From Alphaproteobacteria bacterium (lineage in GTDB: Bacteria > Pseudomonadota > Alphaproteobacteria > UBA7887): a DNA stretch of 64,000 bases. The stretch is from assembly GCA_030739735.1 (NCBI GenBank), contig JASLYQ010000016.1:1-64000 (forward strand), read 5' to 3'. Shown in pieces: positions 29,684 to 38,102 of this stretch. Numbering within the stretch: the first letter of the stretch is position 1; every line of letters starts with the position of its first letter. The notes beneath the pieces were generated by a model. The model saw only the letters and a list, made by a program, of their open reading frames with translations, searched no databases and was not told where the DNA came from. The position numbers were made by a program, and so were the translations under genes.

Positions 29684-31189
29684 ATGTTCCGCGCAGCACG
29701 AAACCTTTGGCGGCTGGTGGTCATCGCACGCGTGCTCGCGCGTCACGACGCGCTGGAGCCACTGGCGGATACCGCCCCCTGGCTGGTGCGCCCCTTGCGG
29801 CAGCTCGTCAAGCCCGAAACGGACGGCAGGCGGCTTGGCCAGCGTCTGGCGGATGCGGCGGTAGCGCTGGGCCCAGCCTTCATAAAGCTCGGCCAGGCGA
29901 TGTCGACGCGAGCCGACTTGATCGGTGCAGAGGTAGCAGAAGACCTCGCTATGCTGCGCGATCGTCTGCCGCCCTTTCCGGCGAACGAGGCGCGCACGGT
30001 GCTGGCCGACGAGCTCGGCCAGCCTATCGAAGCGCTGTTCATCGCGTTTGACGACAGGGCGGTCGCCGCGGCGTCCATTGCCCAGATCCATTTTGCCACC
30101 ACCAGCGACGGCCGCGAGGTGGCGGTGAAGATTCTGCGTCCGGGGATCGAGGCCGCCTTCCGGCGCGACCTCGACCTGCTGTTTTGGCTCGCCGAATGGA
30201 TTCAGCGCACGCAACCGCGGTTGCGCAGGCTGCGCCCAGTCGAATCGGTGCGTGCCGTTGCCGACATGGTGGCGATCGAAATGGACCTACGGCTTGAGGG
30301 CGCAGCGGCTTCGGAGATGGCGTCCAATTTCACGGAAGACAACAGCTTCAACATTCCGGACATCGACTGGACGCGCACCGCGCGCCGCGTACTCACCAGT
30401 GCCCGCGTCAACGGCATTCCGGTCGACCGCCGCGACGCCCTGATCGAAGCGGGCCACGACCCGTTGACCGTGCTGGAGAAGGCTGCCCGAGCCACCTTCA
30501 ACCAGTGCTTCCGCGACGGCTTTTTCCACGGCGATCCGCACCAAGGCAATCTCTTTGTCGCCAACGACGGCAATATCTGGGCCGTCGACTTCGGCATCGT
30601 GGGTCGCCTTGACATCGCCACGCGGCGTTATCTCGCGGAAATGCTGATGGGCTTTCTCGACGGTGACTACGCCAGCGTGGCCGACGTGCACTTCCGCGCC
30701 GGTTACGTGCCGTCAGATAAGGACCGTGGCGCCTTCACCCAGGCCCTGAGAGCCATTGGTGAACCGATTCTCGGCCTGCCCGTATCCGAAATTTCACTCG
30801 GGCGCCTGCTGGGCCAACTCTTCCACACCACCGAGACTTTCGGCATGCGCACCCAGCCGCACCTGCTGCTGCTGCAGAAGGTCATGGTCGTAGCGGAAGG
30901 GGTCGGACGCGACCTTTACCCGCAAGCCAATATGTGGGAGCTGGCGCGGCCTTTGACGGAAGCCTGGATGGAGAGCCATTTAGGCCCTGCAGCCCGTGCC
31001 AAGGTGGGTGCAGAGACGGCCATCGGCTTCGTCCAGCGCATGCCGGGCCTAGCCCAGCGGGCCGAGGAAGCGCTCGACAGACTAGCCGCGTGGGACAACC
31101 ACACGAGCCGGCACGCCTCACCCTGGCCACTCCTGCTCGCCTTCGCCGCCGGGGCGGTGCTCATGGCCATTCTGTTGACGCTGATGTGA
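29684..31189 (+). CDS. ubiB: Ubiquinone biosynthesis regulatory kinase-like protein UbiB
   Basis: A 501-residue ABC1/ADCK/UbiB atypical kinase. The KxGQ motif appears as LGPAFIKLGQAMSTRAD (about residues 62-78), the A-rich loop as VAAASIAQIHFAT, the lysine in GREVAVKILRPG, the HGDPHQGNLFV catalytic loop and DFGIVGRL metal site near residues 285-310. The C-terminus has one or two membrane segments (WPLLLAFAAGAVLMAILLTLM). It is needed for aerobic ubiquinone synthesis, probably by ATP-dependent handling of lipid intermediates. It is co-transcribed with ubiE. Confidence 0.95.
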   Translation: MFRAARNLWRLVVIARVLARHDALEPLADTAPWLVRPLRQLVKPETDGRRLGQRLADAAVALGPAFIKLGQAMSTRADLIGAEVAEDLAMLRDRLPPFPANEARTVLADELGQPIEALFIAFDDRAVAAASIAQIHFATTSDGREVAVKILRPGIEAAFRRDLDLLFWLAEWIQRTQPRLRRLRPVESVRAVADMVAIEMDLRLEGAAASEMASNFTEDNSFNIPDIDWTRTARRVLTSARVNGIPVDRRDALIEAGHDPLTVLEKAARATFNQCFRDGFFHGDPHQGNLFVANDGNIWAVDFGIVGRLDIATRRYLAEMLMGFLDGDYASVADVHFRAGYVPSDKDRGAFTQALRAIGEPILGLPVSEISLGRLLGQLFHTTETFGMRTQPHLLLLQKVMVVAEGVGRDLYPQANMWELARPLTEAWMESHLGPAARAKVGAETAIGFVQRMPGLAQRAEEALDRLAAWDNHTSRHASPWPLLLAFAAGAVLMAILLTLM

Positions 31190-31255
31190 CATCGCGGAGG
31201 TTTCTTTGCGAACCGGAATATACTAGCGTATCTGCTTCCGACAGGAACAAGATAA

Positions 31256-32470
31256 ATGCTTGACGAGAAACGGATTCTTCTCATCGTCTCAGGTGGCATT
31301 GCGGCTTACAAGAGCCTTGAGCTGATCCGCCGCCTGCGCGATAGAGGAGCAGAGGTGAGCTGTGTGCTGACGCGCGGCGGCGCTCAGTTCGTCACGACGC
31401 TCTCGCTCGCAGCGCTGAGCGGCGAGCCGGTCTATGAGGACCTGTTCTCACTCACCGACGAGGCCGAGATGGGCCACATCCGCCTGTCGCGCGAGGCGGA
31501 CCTGGTGGTGGTGGCGCCAGCCAGCGCCGACCTGATAGCCAAGATGGCGGCCGGACTGGCCGATGATCTCGCCAGCACGGTGCTGCTGGCGAGCGACAAG
31601 CCGGTGCTGATCGCACCGGCCATGAACGCCATGATGTGGAACCACGCCGCGACCCGGCGCAACGTGGCAACCTTGGCGGCCAATGGCATCGTGCGTGTCG
31701 GCCCCGAGCCCGGCGATCTAGCCTGCGGCGAGGTGGGCGAAGGCCGCATGGCCGAGCCTGCGGCCATCCTTGCGGCAATCGAGCGCACACTTACCGGTGC
31801 CGGACCCTTGCGCAAGATCCGCGCGCTGGTCACTAGCGGGCCGACGCACGAGCCCATCGACCCGGTTCGCTATATCACCAATCGCTCATCGGGAAAGCAA
31901 GGCTATGCCATTGCCGACGCGCTCGGCGCGCTTGGGGCTGACGTGACTCTGGTCAGCGGCCCAACGGCACTGGCCGACCCCCCTGGCGCTACGGTGGTGC
32001 GCGTGGAGACGGCGGAGGAGATGCTGGCCGCCTGCCGTGCCATCCTACCGACGGACGTCGCGGTCTGCGCCGCCGCCGTTGCCGACTGGCGCGCGGCAAG
32101 CCAGGCCAATCAGAAAGTGAAACGCGGCAAAACGGCAGAGCGTAGTATCGACATGGCTGCCAATCCCGATATCCTCGCTACGCTTGGCAGCCTCGACAAG
32201 GGCCGACCGACGCTCGTCGTTGGCTTCGCCGCCGAGACCGAGAGGGTCGTCGAGCATGCCAAGGCCAAGCGCGTCGCCAAGGGCTGCGACTGGATCATCG
32301 CCAATGACGTTTCGCTCGAGGCCGGCGTCTTCGGCAGCGACGAGAACACGGTGCACGTGATCGACGCGGAGGGTATTGAGACCTGGCCCAAAGCGAGCAA
32401 GGCTGAGGTGGCGGCTAAGCTCGCCGCGCGCATCGCCGCGGCCATCGCCGAGAAAGACATCGCTGTATGA
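31256..32470 (+). CDS. coaBC: Bifunctional phosphopantothenoylcysteine decarboxylase / synthetase
   Basis: A 404-residue fusion enzyme of coenzyme A synthesis. The N-terminal CoaC flavodoxin-like decarboxylase (residues 1-180) shows [20 protein letters not shown], the substrate-clamp motif PAMNAMMW and the active-site cysteine in [13 protein letters not shown]. The C-terminal CoaB synthetase (185-400) shows [28 protein letters not shown] and IIANDVS. It makes phosphopantothenoylcysteine from phosphopantothenate, CTP and cysteine, then decarboxylates it. AGGA precedes the ATG, and the stop overlaps the dut start (ATGA). Confidence 0.97.
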   Translation: MLDEKRILLIVSGGIAAYKSLELIRRLRDRGAEVSCVLTRGGAQFVTTLSLAALSGEPVYEDLFSLTDEAEMGHIRLSREADLVVVAPASADLIAKMAAGLADDLASTVLLASDKPVLIAPAMNAMMWNHAATRRNVATLAANGIVRVGPEPGDLACGEVGEGRMAEPAAILAAIERTLTGAGPLRKIRALVTSGPTHEPIDPVRYITNRSSGKQGYAIADALGALGADVTLVSGPTALADPPGATVVRVETAEEMLAACRAILPTDVAVCAAAVADWRAASQANQKVKRGKTAERSIDMAANPDILATLGSLDKGRPTLVVGFAAETERVVEHAKAKRVAKGCDWIIANDVSLEAGVFGSDENTVHVIDAEGIETWPKASKAEVAAKLAARIAAAIAEKDIAV

Positions 32471-32940
32471 GCGTAGCCGTAGCTGTACGCCGCCTGCCCC
32501 ATGCCTTAGAGGGCCCCCTTCCGGCCTATGAGAGTGCGTTGAGCGCCGGTGTCGACTTACCGGCGGCGCTGGATGAGGATCTGGTGCTAATGTCGGGCGC
32601 CAGCGCCCTGGTGCCAACGGGGCTCGCTATCGCGCTGGACAAGGGCTATGAGGCGCAGGTACGCCCGCGCTCGGGCCTAGCGCTACGGCACGGACTGACG
32701 GTGATCAACGCCCCGGGTACCATTGATGCGGATTATCGCGGCGAAATCGGCGTGATCCTGATCAACCACGGCGGCGAGCCAGTGACGATTAGCCGCGGCA
32801 TGCGTATCGCCCAATTGGTGATCGCGGCCGTGTCGCGACTAGAATGGAAAGAGGTCGAGACCTTGCCAGAGACCGTGCGGGGAGAGGACGGTTTTGGCTC
32901 CACAGGCAAAGGCGGCGTTTGCCGAGGCAATACGATATAG
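32467..32940 (+). CDS. dut: Deoxyuridine 5'-triphosphate nucleotidohydrolase
   Basis: A 157-residue trimeric dUTPase that hydrolyses dUTP to dUMP and pyrophosphate. All five motifs are visible: motif 1 SAGVDLPAA, motif 2 RPRSGLALR, motif 3 [18 protein letters not shown] (with the catalytic Asp), motif 4 [11 protein letters not shown] and motif 5 [11 protein letters not shown] near the C-terminus. The coaBC-dut pairing with an ATGA overlap is widespread. The cysK remnant starts 19 bases downstream. Confidence 0.97.
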   Translation: MSVAVAVRRLPHALEGPLPAYESALSAGVDLPAALDEDLVLMSGASALVPTGLAIALDKGYEAQVRPRSGLALRHGLTVINAPGTIDADYRGEIGVILINHGGEPVTISRGMRIAQLVIAAVSRLEWKEVETLPETVRGEDGFGSTGKGGVCRGNTI

Positions 32941-32958
32941 AAAGAGGCTCACAGCATC

Positions 32959-33148
32959 ATGCTGAACGCGGAAATTCACAACGCCATCACCGAGACCATT
33001 ACCAACACGCCCTTGGTGAGTCTGGCGCGCTTACGCGAGGCGACAGGCCGTAAGGCCGACCTCGTGGGCAAAGCTTGAGTTCTTCAACCCTTTGGCTAGC
33101 GTTAAAGACCGTATCGGCGTCTCAATGATCAGAGGCCTGGACGACTGA
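32959..33148 (+). pseudogene. cysK: Cysteine synthase (cysK) remnant: frameshifted and truncated
   Basis: The stretch starts like an intact cysK, ATG at 32959 reading MLNAEIHNAITETITNTPLV, and runs to VGKA then TGA. Removing one A from AAA at 33070-33072 restores VGKLEFFNPLASVKDRIGVS, the CysK segment that holds the PLP-binding lysine. The restored frame ends MIRGLDD and TGA at 33146-33148. About 63 of the usual 300-plus residues remain, so the rest has been deleted. moeB starts two bases later. A functional cysteine synthase must be encoded elsewhere. Confidence 0.85.
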
Positions 33149-33150
33149 GA

Positions 33151-33957
33151 ATGGACGGCATGGAGTTCAGTGACGAGCAGATTGAGCGCTACGCGCGACA
33201 CATCACCCTGCCCGAGGTCGGCGGCACCGGGCAGGCGAAGTTGCTCGACTCGCGCGTACTGGTGATCGGCGCCGGAGGTCTTGGCTCGCCGCTGATCCTC
33301 TATTTGGCGGCAGCCGGAATCGGCACCATCGGCGTGGTCGATGACGACGTGGTCGCGCTCTCCAACCTGCAACGCCAGGTGCTGCACGACAGCGAACGGG
33401 TTGGTGTCACAAAGGTCGAGAGCGCGGCAGCAAGCGTCCAGCGCATCAATCCCGAGGTGACGCTGGTGCCGCACAAGACGAGGCTTGTCACCGATAACGC
33501 CCTCGATCTATTAGCCGACTATGATGTGGTGGTCGACGGCAGCGACAATTTCCCCACCCGCTTTCTGGTCAATGACGCCGCACGACTCGCCGGCAAGACG
33601 CTGGTCTCAGCGGCCATTCTGCGTTTCGAAGGCCAGCTCAGCACTTTCAAGTCCCATCTCGGCGGCGACAATCCCTGCTATCGCTGCATCTTTCCGGCGC
33701 CGCCGGCACCGGGGTTGGTGCCAAGCTGTGCCGAGGGCGGCGTACTCGGCGCACTGGCAGGAACGCTCGGTTCTCTGCAGGCGGTGGAGGTCATCAAGGA
33801 GCTGCTCGGTATCGGTGATAGCATGTCGGGCAACCTGTTGATCTTCGACGCGCTCAACACCACTTTCCGCAAAGTCAAGGTGCGCCCCGACCCGGCCTGC
33901 GCGCTGTGCAGCGCCCAGGCCACCATCCACGACCTCTCCGCCCATGCCGGCAACTGA
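33151..33957 (+). CDS. moeB: Molybdopterin-synthase adenylyltransferase (MoeB/ThiF/HesA family)
   Basis: A 268-residue E1-like adenylyltransferase. The nucleotide loop is VLVIGAGGLGSPLILYLAAA (about residues 37-56), followed by DDDVVALSNLQRQVLHD. The Zn site is C176/C179 (PCYRC) with C250/C253 (CALC), and C193 lies in LVPSCAEGGVLGA. It adenylates the C-terminal Gly-Gly of a ubiquitin-like sulfur carrier such as MoaD or ThiS. MoeB and ThiF are hard to separate without the carrier gene; neither moaD nor thiS is present. A DsrE-like gene follows directly. Confidence 0.88.
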   Translation: MDGMEFSDEQIERYARHITLPEVGGTGQAKLLDSRVLVIGAGGLGSPLILYLAAAGIGTIGVVDDDVVALSNLQRQVLHDSERVGVTKVESAAASVQRINPEVTLVPHKTRLVTDNALDLLADYDVVVDGSDNFPTRFLVNDAARLAGKTLVSAAILRFEGQLSTFKSHLGGDNPCYRCIFPAPPAPGLVPSCAEGGVLGALAGTLGSLQAVEVIKELLGIGDSMSGNLLIFDALNTTFRKVKVRPDPACALCSAQATIHDLSAHAGN

Positions 33958-33970
33958 CGAAGGCGCGCAC

Positions 33971-34366
33971 GTGGCCAAGCTTTCACTAATCGTCTTCTCC
34001 AGCGACTTCGCTAAAGTGCATTACGCGCTTGCGGCCGCGGCCGCGGCCGCCGCAATCGATATCCATGCTACACTCTTTTTTACCATGGAGGCGAGTCGCG
34101 CCTTGACTAAAAACGAGGGTTGGCACGCCCTTACTGGCAGCCCAGCCGATAGCGACACGGCCTTGCAGGCGCGCAATGTCGCAAGCTTCGCAGAGCTGCT
34201 CGAATCGTGCCACAAGCTCGGCGTACACTTCCTCGTCTGCAGCATGGGGCTCACCGCCATCGACCTTGCGGAAGAGGCACTGCGCGACGACCTCGACATC
34301 AAGATCAGCGGCCTTGTCGGGTTCCTCAAGGACGCCCACGCCGATGGCAGCGTGGTATTCATCTAA
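33971..34366 (+). CDS. DsrE/DsrF-like family protein
   Basis: A 131-residue protein with the alternating beta-alpha pattern of DsrE-like proteins: LSLIVFSSDFAKVHYALAAA, then an alanine-rich helix, FFTMEASRALTK, and FLVCSMGLTAIDLAEEALRD with a single conserved-looking cysteine. DsrE homologues relay persulfide sulfur or act as small peroxiredoxin-like proteins. GTG at 33971 was chosen because GAAGG sits seven bases ahead; an ATG at 33944 would overlap moeB by 14 bases. Its link to moeB suggests a sulfur-transfer context, which is inference. Confidence 0.75.
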   Translation: MAKLSLIVFSSDFAKVHYALAAAAAAAAIDIHATLFFTMEASRALTKNEGWHALTGSPADSDTALQARNVASFAELLESCHKLGVHFLVCSMGLTAIDLAEEALRDDLDIKISGLVGFLKDAHADGSVVFI

Positions 34367-34382
34367 AGAATTAAGGCGTGCC

Positions 34383-34460
34383 TTATTAGGTAACAGTTAC
34401 GAATTTCATATTCAGCCGTCCCCCAGGGACCGGTAAAAATTAGTATCTGTTGCCTAATAA
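34383..34460. repeat. Inverted repeat between convergent genes (possible bidirectional terminator)
   Basis: TTATTAGGTAACAG (34383-34396) pairs with CTGTTGCCTAATAA (34447-34460) over 14 bases with one mismatch, across a 50-base loop. Inside the loop, CCGTCCC and GGGACCGG form a second short stem. It lies between dsrE (plus) and the DUF2059 gene (minus). There is no classic T run for either strand, so termination is only one reading. Confidence 0.5.
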
Positions 34461-34464
34461 TATT

Positions 34465-35361
34465 TTACAGACCCTTCTCTGCCACCAGCCGCTCCAGGGT
34501 ATCAACGGCGGCCTGCATGGTCTGTCCCGACCAGCCGGCGGAAGCGGATATGATCTCGCCGCGGATCTCGGCCTCACTGCGGATCATGGTGCGACCGACG
34601 GGGCTCGAGAAGAACGCGATCAGCGCATCGAGCTCAGCTTCAGTGAAGCGGGCATCGTAGATCGGCGCCAGGGTGACGAAAAAGCCCGGCAGGGCATCGT
34701 CGATCTGGGCCGCTAGCGCGGCCTCGATCTCGGAGGCATCGTCGGGGCCAACACCAGGTGCGAGCTGACGCAAGCGGTCCTGCAAAGCGAGCAGCATTTT
34801 GTTGCGGCCGTTGCGCAGCTCAACGGCAATGCCGCTGAGCGCCATCAGATAGGTGATCTTGCCTTCCTTGCCGAGCTCGGCGACGCTGGCAGCACCGGCG
34901 TTGAGCTTACGCGCCTCGATATAGTCGGCGAGGCAGCGGCGCGTCATCTCGAGCCAGAACTCGGTTGTCTGCTCCTGCTTGATCTGGGTGACAGCACGCG
35001 GGCAGGCATGCACGCGCCCGGCGTGGTCGGGCAAAGTGTCTGGTGCCGGCACCGCGTCGGGCGACAGCGTGACAGCGAAATTCATATCGACGTGACAGAG
35101 CCCTTCCTGCGGTCCCGGCATAGCCAGTCCGTCGAGATCGATGCGCAGGCCCGCATCCTCGGACAGCGCCATGTTTGCCGCAGCCAAGATCTCCGCCACC
35201 AGTGCCCGCCATGTCGCGGCATCGGGTCGACAGGTGGAATTCATGGCATCCGGAACCGCTTCCAGTGTCGCGGTCTCGCCCTGCCAAGCGGAAACGGGTT
35301 CCTCGGCAAATGCCGGCACCCCCAACAAGATGAGGCCGCCGACAAAGCTTATCAATCTCAT
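34465..35361 (-). CDS. DUF2059 domain exported protein
   Basis: A 298-residue secreted protein: signal peptide MRLISFVGGLILLGVPAFA (residues 1-19), an unrecognised middle with two cysteine-bearing segments (HVDMNFAVTLSPD and GRVHACPRAVTQIKQ), and a C-terminal DUF2059 module. The module is recognised from IYDARFTEAELDALIAFFSS, PVGRTMIRSEAEIRGE and the all-alpha amphipathic pattern. DUF2059 function is unknown; its proteins are periplasmic. It is three bases downstream of the 2-hydroxyacid dehydrogenase gene, so the pair is probably an operon. Confidence 0.8.
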   Translation of the reverse strand: MRLISFVGGLILLGVPAFAEEPVSAWQGETATLEAVPDAMNSTCRPDAATWRALVAEILAAANMALSEDAGLRIDLDGLAMPGPQEGLCHVDMNFAVTLSPDAVPAPDTLPDHAGRVHACPRAVTQIKQEQTTEFWLEMTRRCLADYIEARKLNAGAASVAELGKEGKITYLMALSGIAVELRNGRNKMLLALQDRLRQLAPGVGPDDASEIEAALAAQIDDALPGFFVTLAPIYDARFTEAELDALIAFFSSPVGRTMIRSEAEIRGEIISASAGWSGQTMQAAVDTLERLVAEKGL

Positions 35362-35364
35362 GAT

Positions 35365-36354
35365 CTATACCGTCGCCGTCGCCAGCACGCGGTCGGGCGG
35401 CGCATGCCCATCGACGAACGTCTTGATGTTCACGATCACCTTCTCGCCGGAATCAGTCCGCCCCTCCAAAGTAGCAGAGCCCATATGGGGCAGCAGCACA
35501 ACGCTTTCGAGCTCCAAGAGTTTGGGATTTACCGCCGGCTCGTGCTCGAAGACGTCGAGTCCGGCGCCGGCCAACTTGCCCTCACGCAGCATACGGGTCA
35601 ATGCCGCCTCGTCGATGACCTCGCCCCGTGAGGTGTTGACTATATAGGCGTGCGGCTGCAGCTGGGCGAGGCGGCGCGCCGAGAGTAGGTGATAAGTTGC
35701 GGGCGTATGCGGACAGTTAACCGAAATGATATCCATGCGCGCCAGCATCTGATCGAGGCTCTCCCAATAGGTGGCCTCGAGCTCGGCCTCCAGCGTGTCC
35801 GGTACCCGGCGGCGGTTGTGGTAGTGGATTGAAAGTCCGAAGCCGCGCGCCCGCCGGGCTACGGCATTACCAATGCGGCCCATGCCAATGATGCCGAGGC
35901 GCTTGCCCCAGATGCGCCGCCCCAGCATCGAGGTAGGGCCCCACCCGCCCCATTCGCCGGACCGCATCAGGCGCTCGCCTTCCGCCAGGCGTCGCGGCAC
36001 CGAGAGGATCAGCGCCATGGTCATATCAGCGGTGTCCTCGGTAAGTACGCCGGGGGTATTGGTGACGGTGATACCGCGGGCATGGGCACTGGCCACGTCG
36101 ATATGGTCGACACCGGCGCCGAAACTAGCGATTAGCTTCAAGCGCTCGCCGGCCTGAGCAATCATTCCAGCGTCGATACGATCCGTCACGGTGGGCACCA
36201 GTACATCGGCCCCGGCCATGGCCACCTGCAACGCATCGCGGTCCATGGGCGTGTCGTCGTCGTTGAGCCTGGTGTCGAACAGCTCCATCATCCGGGTCTC
36301 GATGACCTCGGGGAGCTTGCGCGTGACCACGACGAGCGGCTTGTTACGAGGCAT
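35365..36354 (-). CDS. D-isomer-specific 2-hydroxyacid dehydrogenase (glyoxylate reductase-like)
   Basis: A 329-residue NAD(P)-dependent dehydrogenase. The Rossmann loop is GKRLGIIGMGRIGNAVARRA (about residues 152-171). The catalytic Arg is in VNTSRGEVIDEAAL, the Glu in FEHEPAVNPKLLELE and the His in LLPHMGSATLEGR. NHYHNRRR-like basic residues after strand 2 (HYHNRRRVP) suggest NADPH preference. It may reduce glyoxylate or hydroxypyruvate, which would fit with the glycolate oxidase genes elsewhere in the window. ATG at 36354 has GGAG six bases ahead; an earlier start adds five residues. Confidence 0.9.
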   Translation of the reverse strand: MPRNKPLVVVTRKLPEVIETRMMELFDTRLNDDDTPMDRDALQVAMAGADVLVPTVTDRIDAGMIAQAGERLKLIASFGAGVDHIDVASAHARGITVTNTPGVLTEDTADMTMALILSVPRRLAEGERLMRSGEWGGWGPTSMLGRRIWGKRLGIIGMGRIGNAVARRARGFGLSIHYHNRRRVPDTLEAELEATYWESLDQMLARMDIISVNCPHTPATYHLLSARRLAQLQPHAYIVNTSRGEVIDEAALTRMLREGKLAGAGLDVFEHEPAVNPKLLELESVVLLPHMGSATLEGRTDSGEKVIVNIKTFVDGHAPPDRVLATATV

Positions 36355-36426
36355 TAAGGGCTCCAGCATTCTGGACTGGGCTTGTTTATACCAGGGGGCA
36401 CGTTTGCGCTATAGTGGCGTCGAATC

Positions 36427-36894
36427 ATGCGCCTACAGCTTGTCCTTTTCGGGCTCTTCCTTGTGTTACCTACCCAGCTAGGAGCGGAGAGCGGGCTACC
36501 GCTACCACGCTTCGTCAGTCTTGGCGCCGACGAGGTGAACCTGCGCACTGGTCCTGGCCTGCGCTATCCTGTGGTCTGGGTGTTCGTGCGCAAGGCACTG
36601 CCGGTCGAGATCGTTGCCGAGTTCGAGCAATGGCGCCGGGTGCGCGACTTCGAAGGCGCCGAGGGCTGGGTGCACAAGGCCATGCTGTCAGGCAAGCGTA
36701 CGGTGTTGGTGATCGGCGACAGCCGCACCCTGCGCGCGCGCCCCGACCCCAAGTCGCGGGCGCTGGCCCGCGCCGAGACCCGCGTCCAGGGCGCCCTGCG
36801 CGCCTGCCGAGACGACTGGTGCGAGGTGACGCTGCAAAGCATCCGCGGCTGGATGCGCCGCGCGTACCTTTGGGGAATCTATCCTGAGGAATAA
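36427..36894 (+). CDS. Exported SH3-domain protein
   Basis: A 155-residue protein with a signal peptide (about residues 1-20, LFLVLPTQLGAES) and two SH3b-like modules. The first has the hallmark SLGADEVNLRTGPGLRYPVV, the usual NVRSGPG variant, followed by QWRRVRDFEGAEGWVHKAML. The second (residues 95-150) has DWCEVTLQSIRGWMRRAYLW. Bacterial SH3 proteins bind cell-wall peptides or act as scaffolds. It is divergent from the dehydrogenase gene, 72 bases away. An identical arrangement is frequent in Rhodospirillales as I recall it. Confidence 0.85.
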   Translation: MRLQLVLFGLFLVLPTQLGAESGLPLPRFVSLGADEVNLRTGPGLRYPVVWVFVRKALPVEIVAEFEQWRRVRDFEGAEGWVHKAMLSGKRTVLVIGDSRTLRARPDPKSRALARAETRVQGALRACRDDWCEVTLQSIRGWMRRAYLWGIYPEE

Positions 36895-36964
36895 CCGTAT
36901 TTAATTGGTGAAAGTTCTCTGTTTCCTGTCGAGAATAAAGAGCTATCACCGAGTAATTATAACC
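36895..36964. other. Non-coding stretch after the SH3 gene
   Basis: This AT-rich spacer holds imperfect inverted segments (GGTGAAAGTTCTC at about 36908 facing GAGAATAAAGAGCTATCACC). It may serve as a 3' hairpin for the SH3 gene, but no T run is evident. Confidence 0.25.
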
Positions 36965-37470
36965 TCAATCCCAGGCCATACTAGCACGTAAGCTGGGCTT
37001 GATGAGCTTCTTAACCAGACGCTCGGTGAATGCTGGTCCATGCTCCATCGCGCCAGCGAATCGCGCGTGGTTTTGATCGAGTAGCGAGGATAGAGCACAA
37101 GCAACTCGCCGAACAACGCTTGCGCCTCTTTGGCGGACATGCCGAGCTACCCGTAGGGCACCGCCAGCACCACGTGGCTCTATGAAGAGCCCATATTGAT
37201 ACGCAGTTCCGCCTACAAGTATCCGCGGCGGTAGGCGTCGAAGAAATACGGGAAGTAGTATTGCTCTGGTGGTGCGGGTTGAAGCACCACCGCCCCGTCC
37301 ATCATCGCCACGCCGCAGTGCCAGTCGCCGATAATAAGCGAGGCGGTGGCTGACGCCGGTAAGCGGCAAGGAATTGTCGGGCGCCAAGTCGGGCCGGTGA
37401 TTGCAGCGACTGAGAAACTTGTTCGCCACCGGTATTACCGTGAAACGCCTCGTGCCCTGGGCCAAGGCCA
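36965..37470 (-). pseudogene. Decayed coding stretch, possible adenylate cyclase/TPR C-terminus
   Basis: This stretch has no intact gene. On the minus strand, pieces in different frames look like the C-terminal end of TPR-bearing adenylate cyclase-type proteins: ALFGELLVLYPRYSIKTTRD, then FTERLVKKLIKPSLRAS, plus an upstream HRPDLAPDNSLPLTGV and EQYYFPYFFDAYRRG. Joining them needs several frameshifts and crosses stops. I infer an old, decaying gene; the family call rests on short motifs and is tentative. Confidence 0.3.
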
Positions 37471-37516
37471 ATGTACAGCACCGTGCGCCACATGCTATCC
37501 GGGCGCACGCGCCCGT

Positions 37517-38100
37517 TCAATCGAAGTCGTCTGACAAGGCTTCGCGCAAGGTGACGGAAAAGACGGCAATATGGCCGTATTCGGGGTGGGATATGGAGAG
37601 CCTCACACGGCTTTCGGGATCACGGAAGGCAACAACCTGAGGGTCACTAAAAGGGAAGTGCAGAAAGTGCACCGCAGAGGTCTTGCCGTCGGCGCGTGAG
37701 CGCTCGACATCGCCTTCGGGTAGCGCAGCGATAACCTCGCCGTCGATCTCGATGGCAATGCGGTCCTCGATGCCGCCGAGGGTACTCAGAATACGGGCAC
37801 GGCGCTCGGGCTCGCGGGGATACCGAGCAAGAGAGTAGCCACCAGTTCGCGCCCGTCCGGGATCAGAGGGTTGTAGGCCGCCAGCTCGTCGGCGATCTGC
37901 TCTTCGCCTCCTTTCTCGATATAGAGCATCTCGTGGATCTGCATCCACATGGTCTCGTAGCATTCGAAATGAATGCTGGCGAAGGGCCCAACGGCAAGCC
38001 GGCGGTGCTCCTTGAGGGCTGAGATCTCGGTACGGCGCTGCTTGCGCTCGGCGCCATAGACTTCCATCCCCAGGATGTCAGCCCGGATAATCTCACGCAT
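37517..38100 (-). pseudogene. DUF3501 family protein, disrupted by a single-base frameshift
   Basis: From ATG at 38100 ([20 protein letters not shown]) the frame reads a normal DUF3501 N-terminus, including HFECYETMWMQIHEMLYIEK, until PLIPDGRELVATLLLGIP. It then runs into a stop at 37786-37788. The rest continues in another frame from PREPERRARILSTLGGIED to ALSDDFD. Adding one base to the four-base G run (plus strand 37816-37819; C run on the coding strand) joins them into about 194 residues, the family's normal size. DUF3501 is found beside rubrerythrin and an Fe-S oxidoreductase, as here. Either a recent mutation or a sequencing error in a homopolymer. Confidence 0.85.
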
Positions 38101-38102
38101 GC

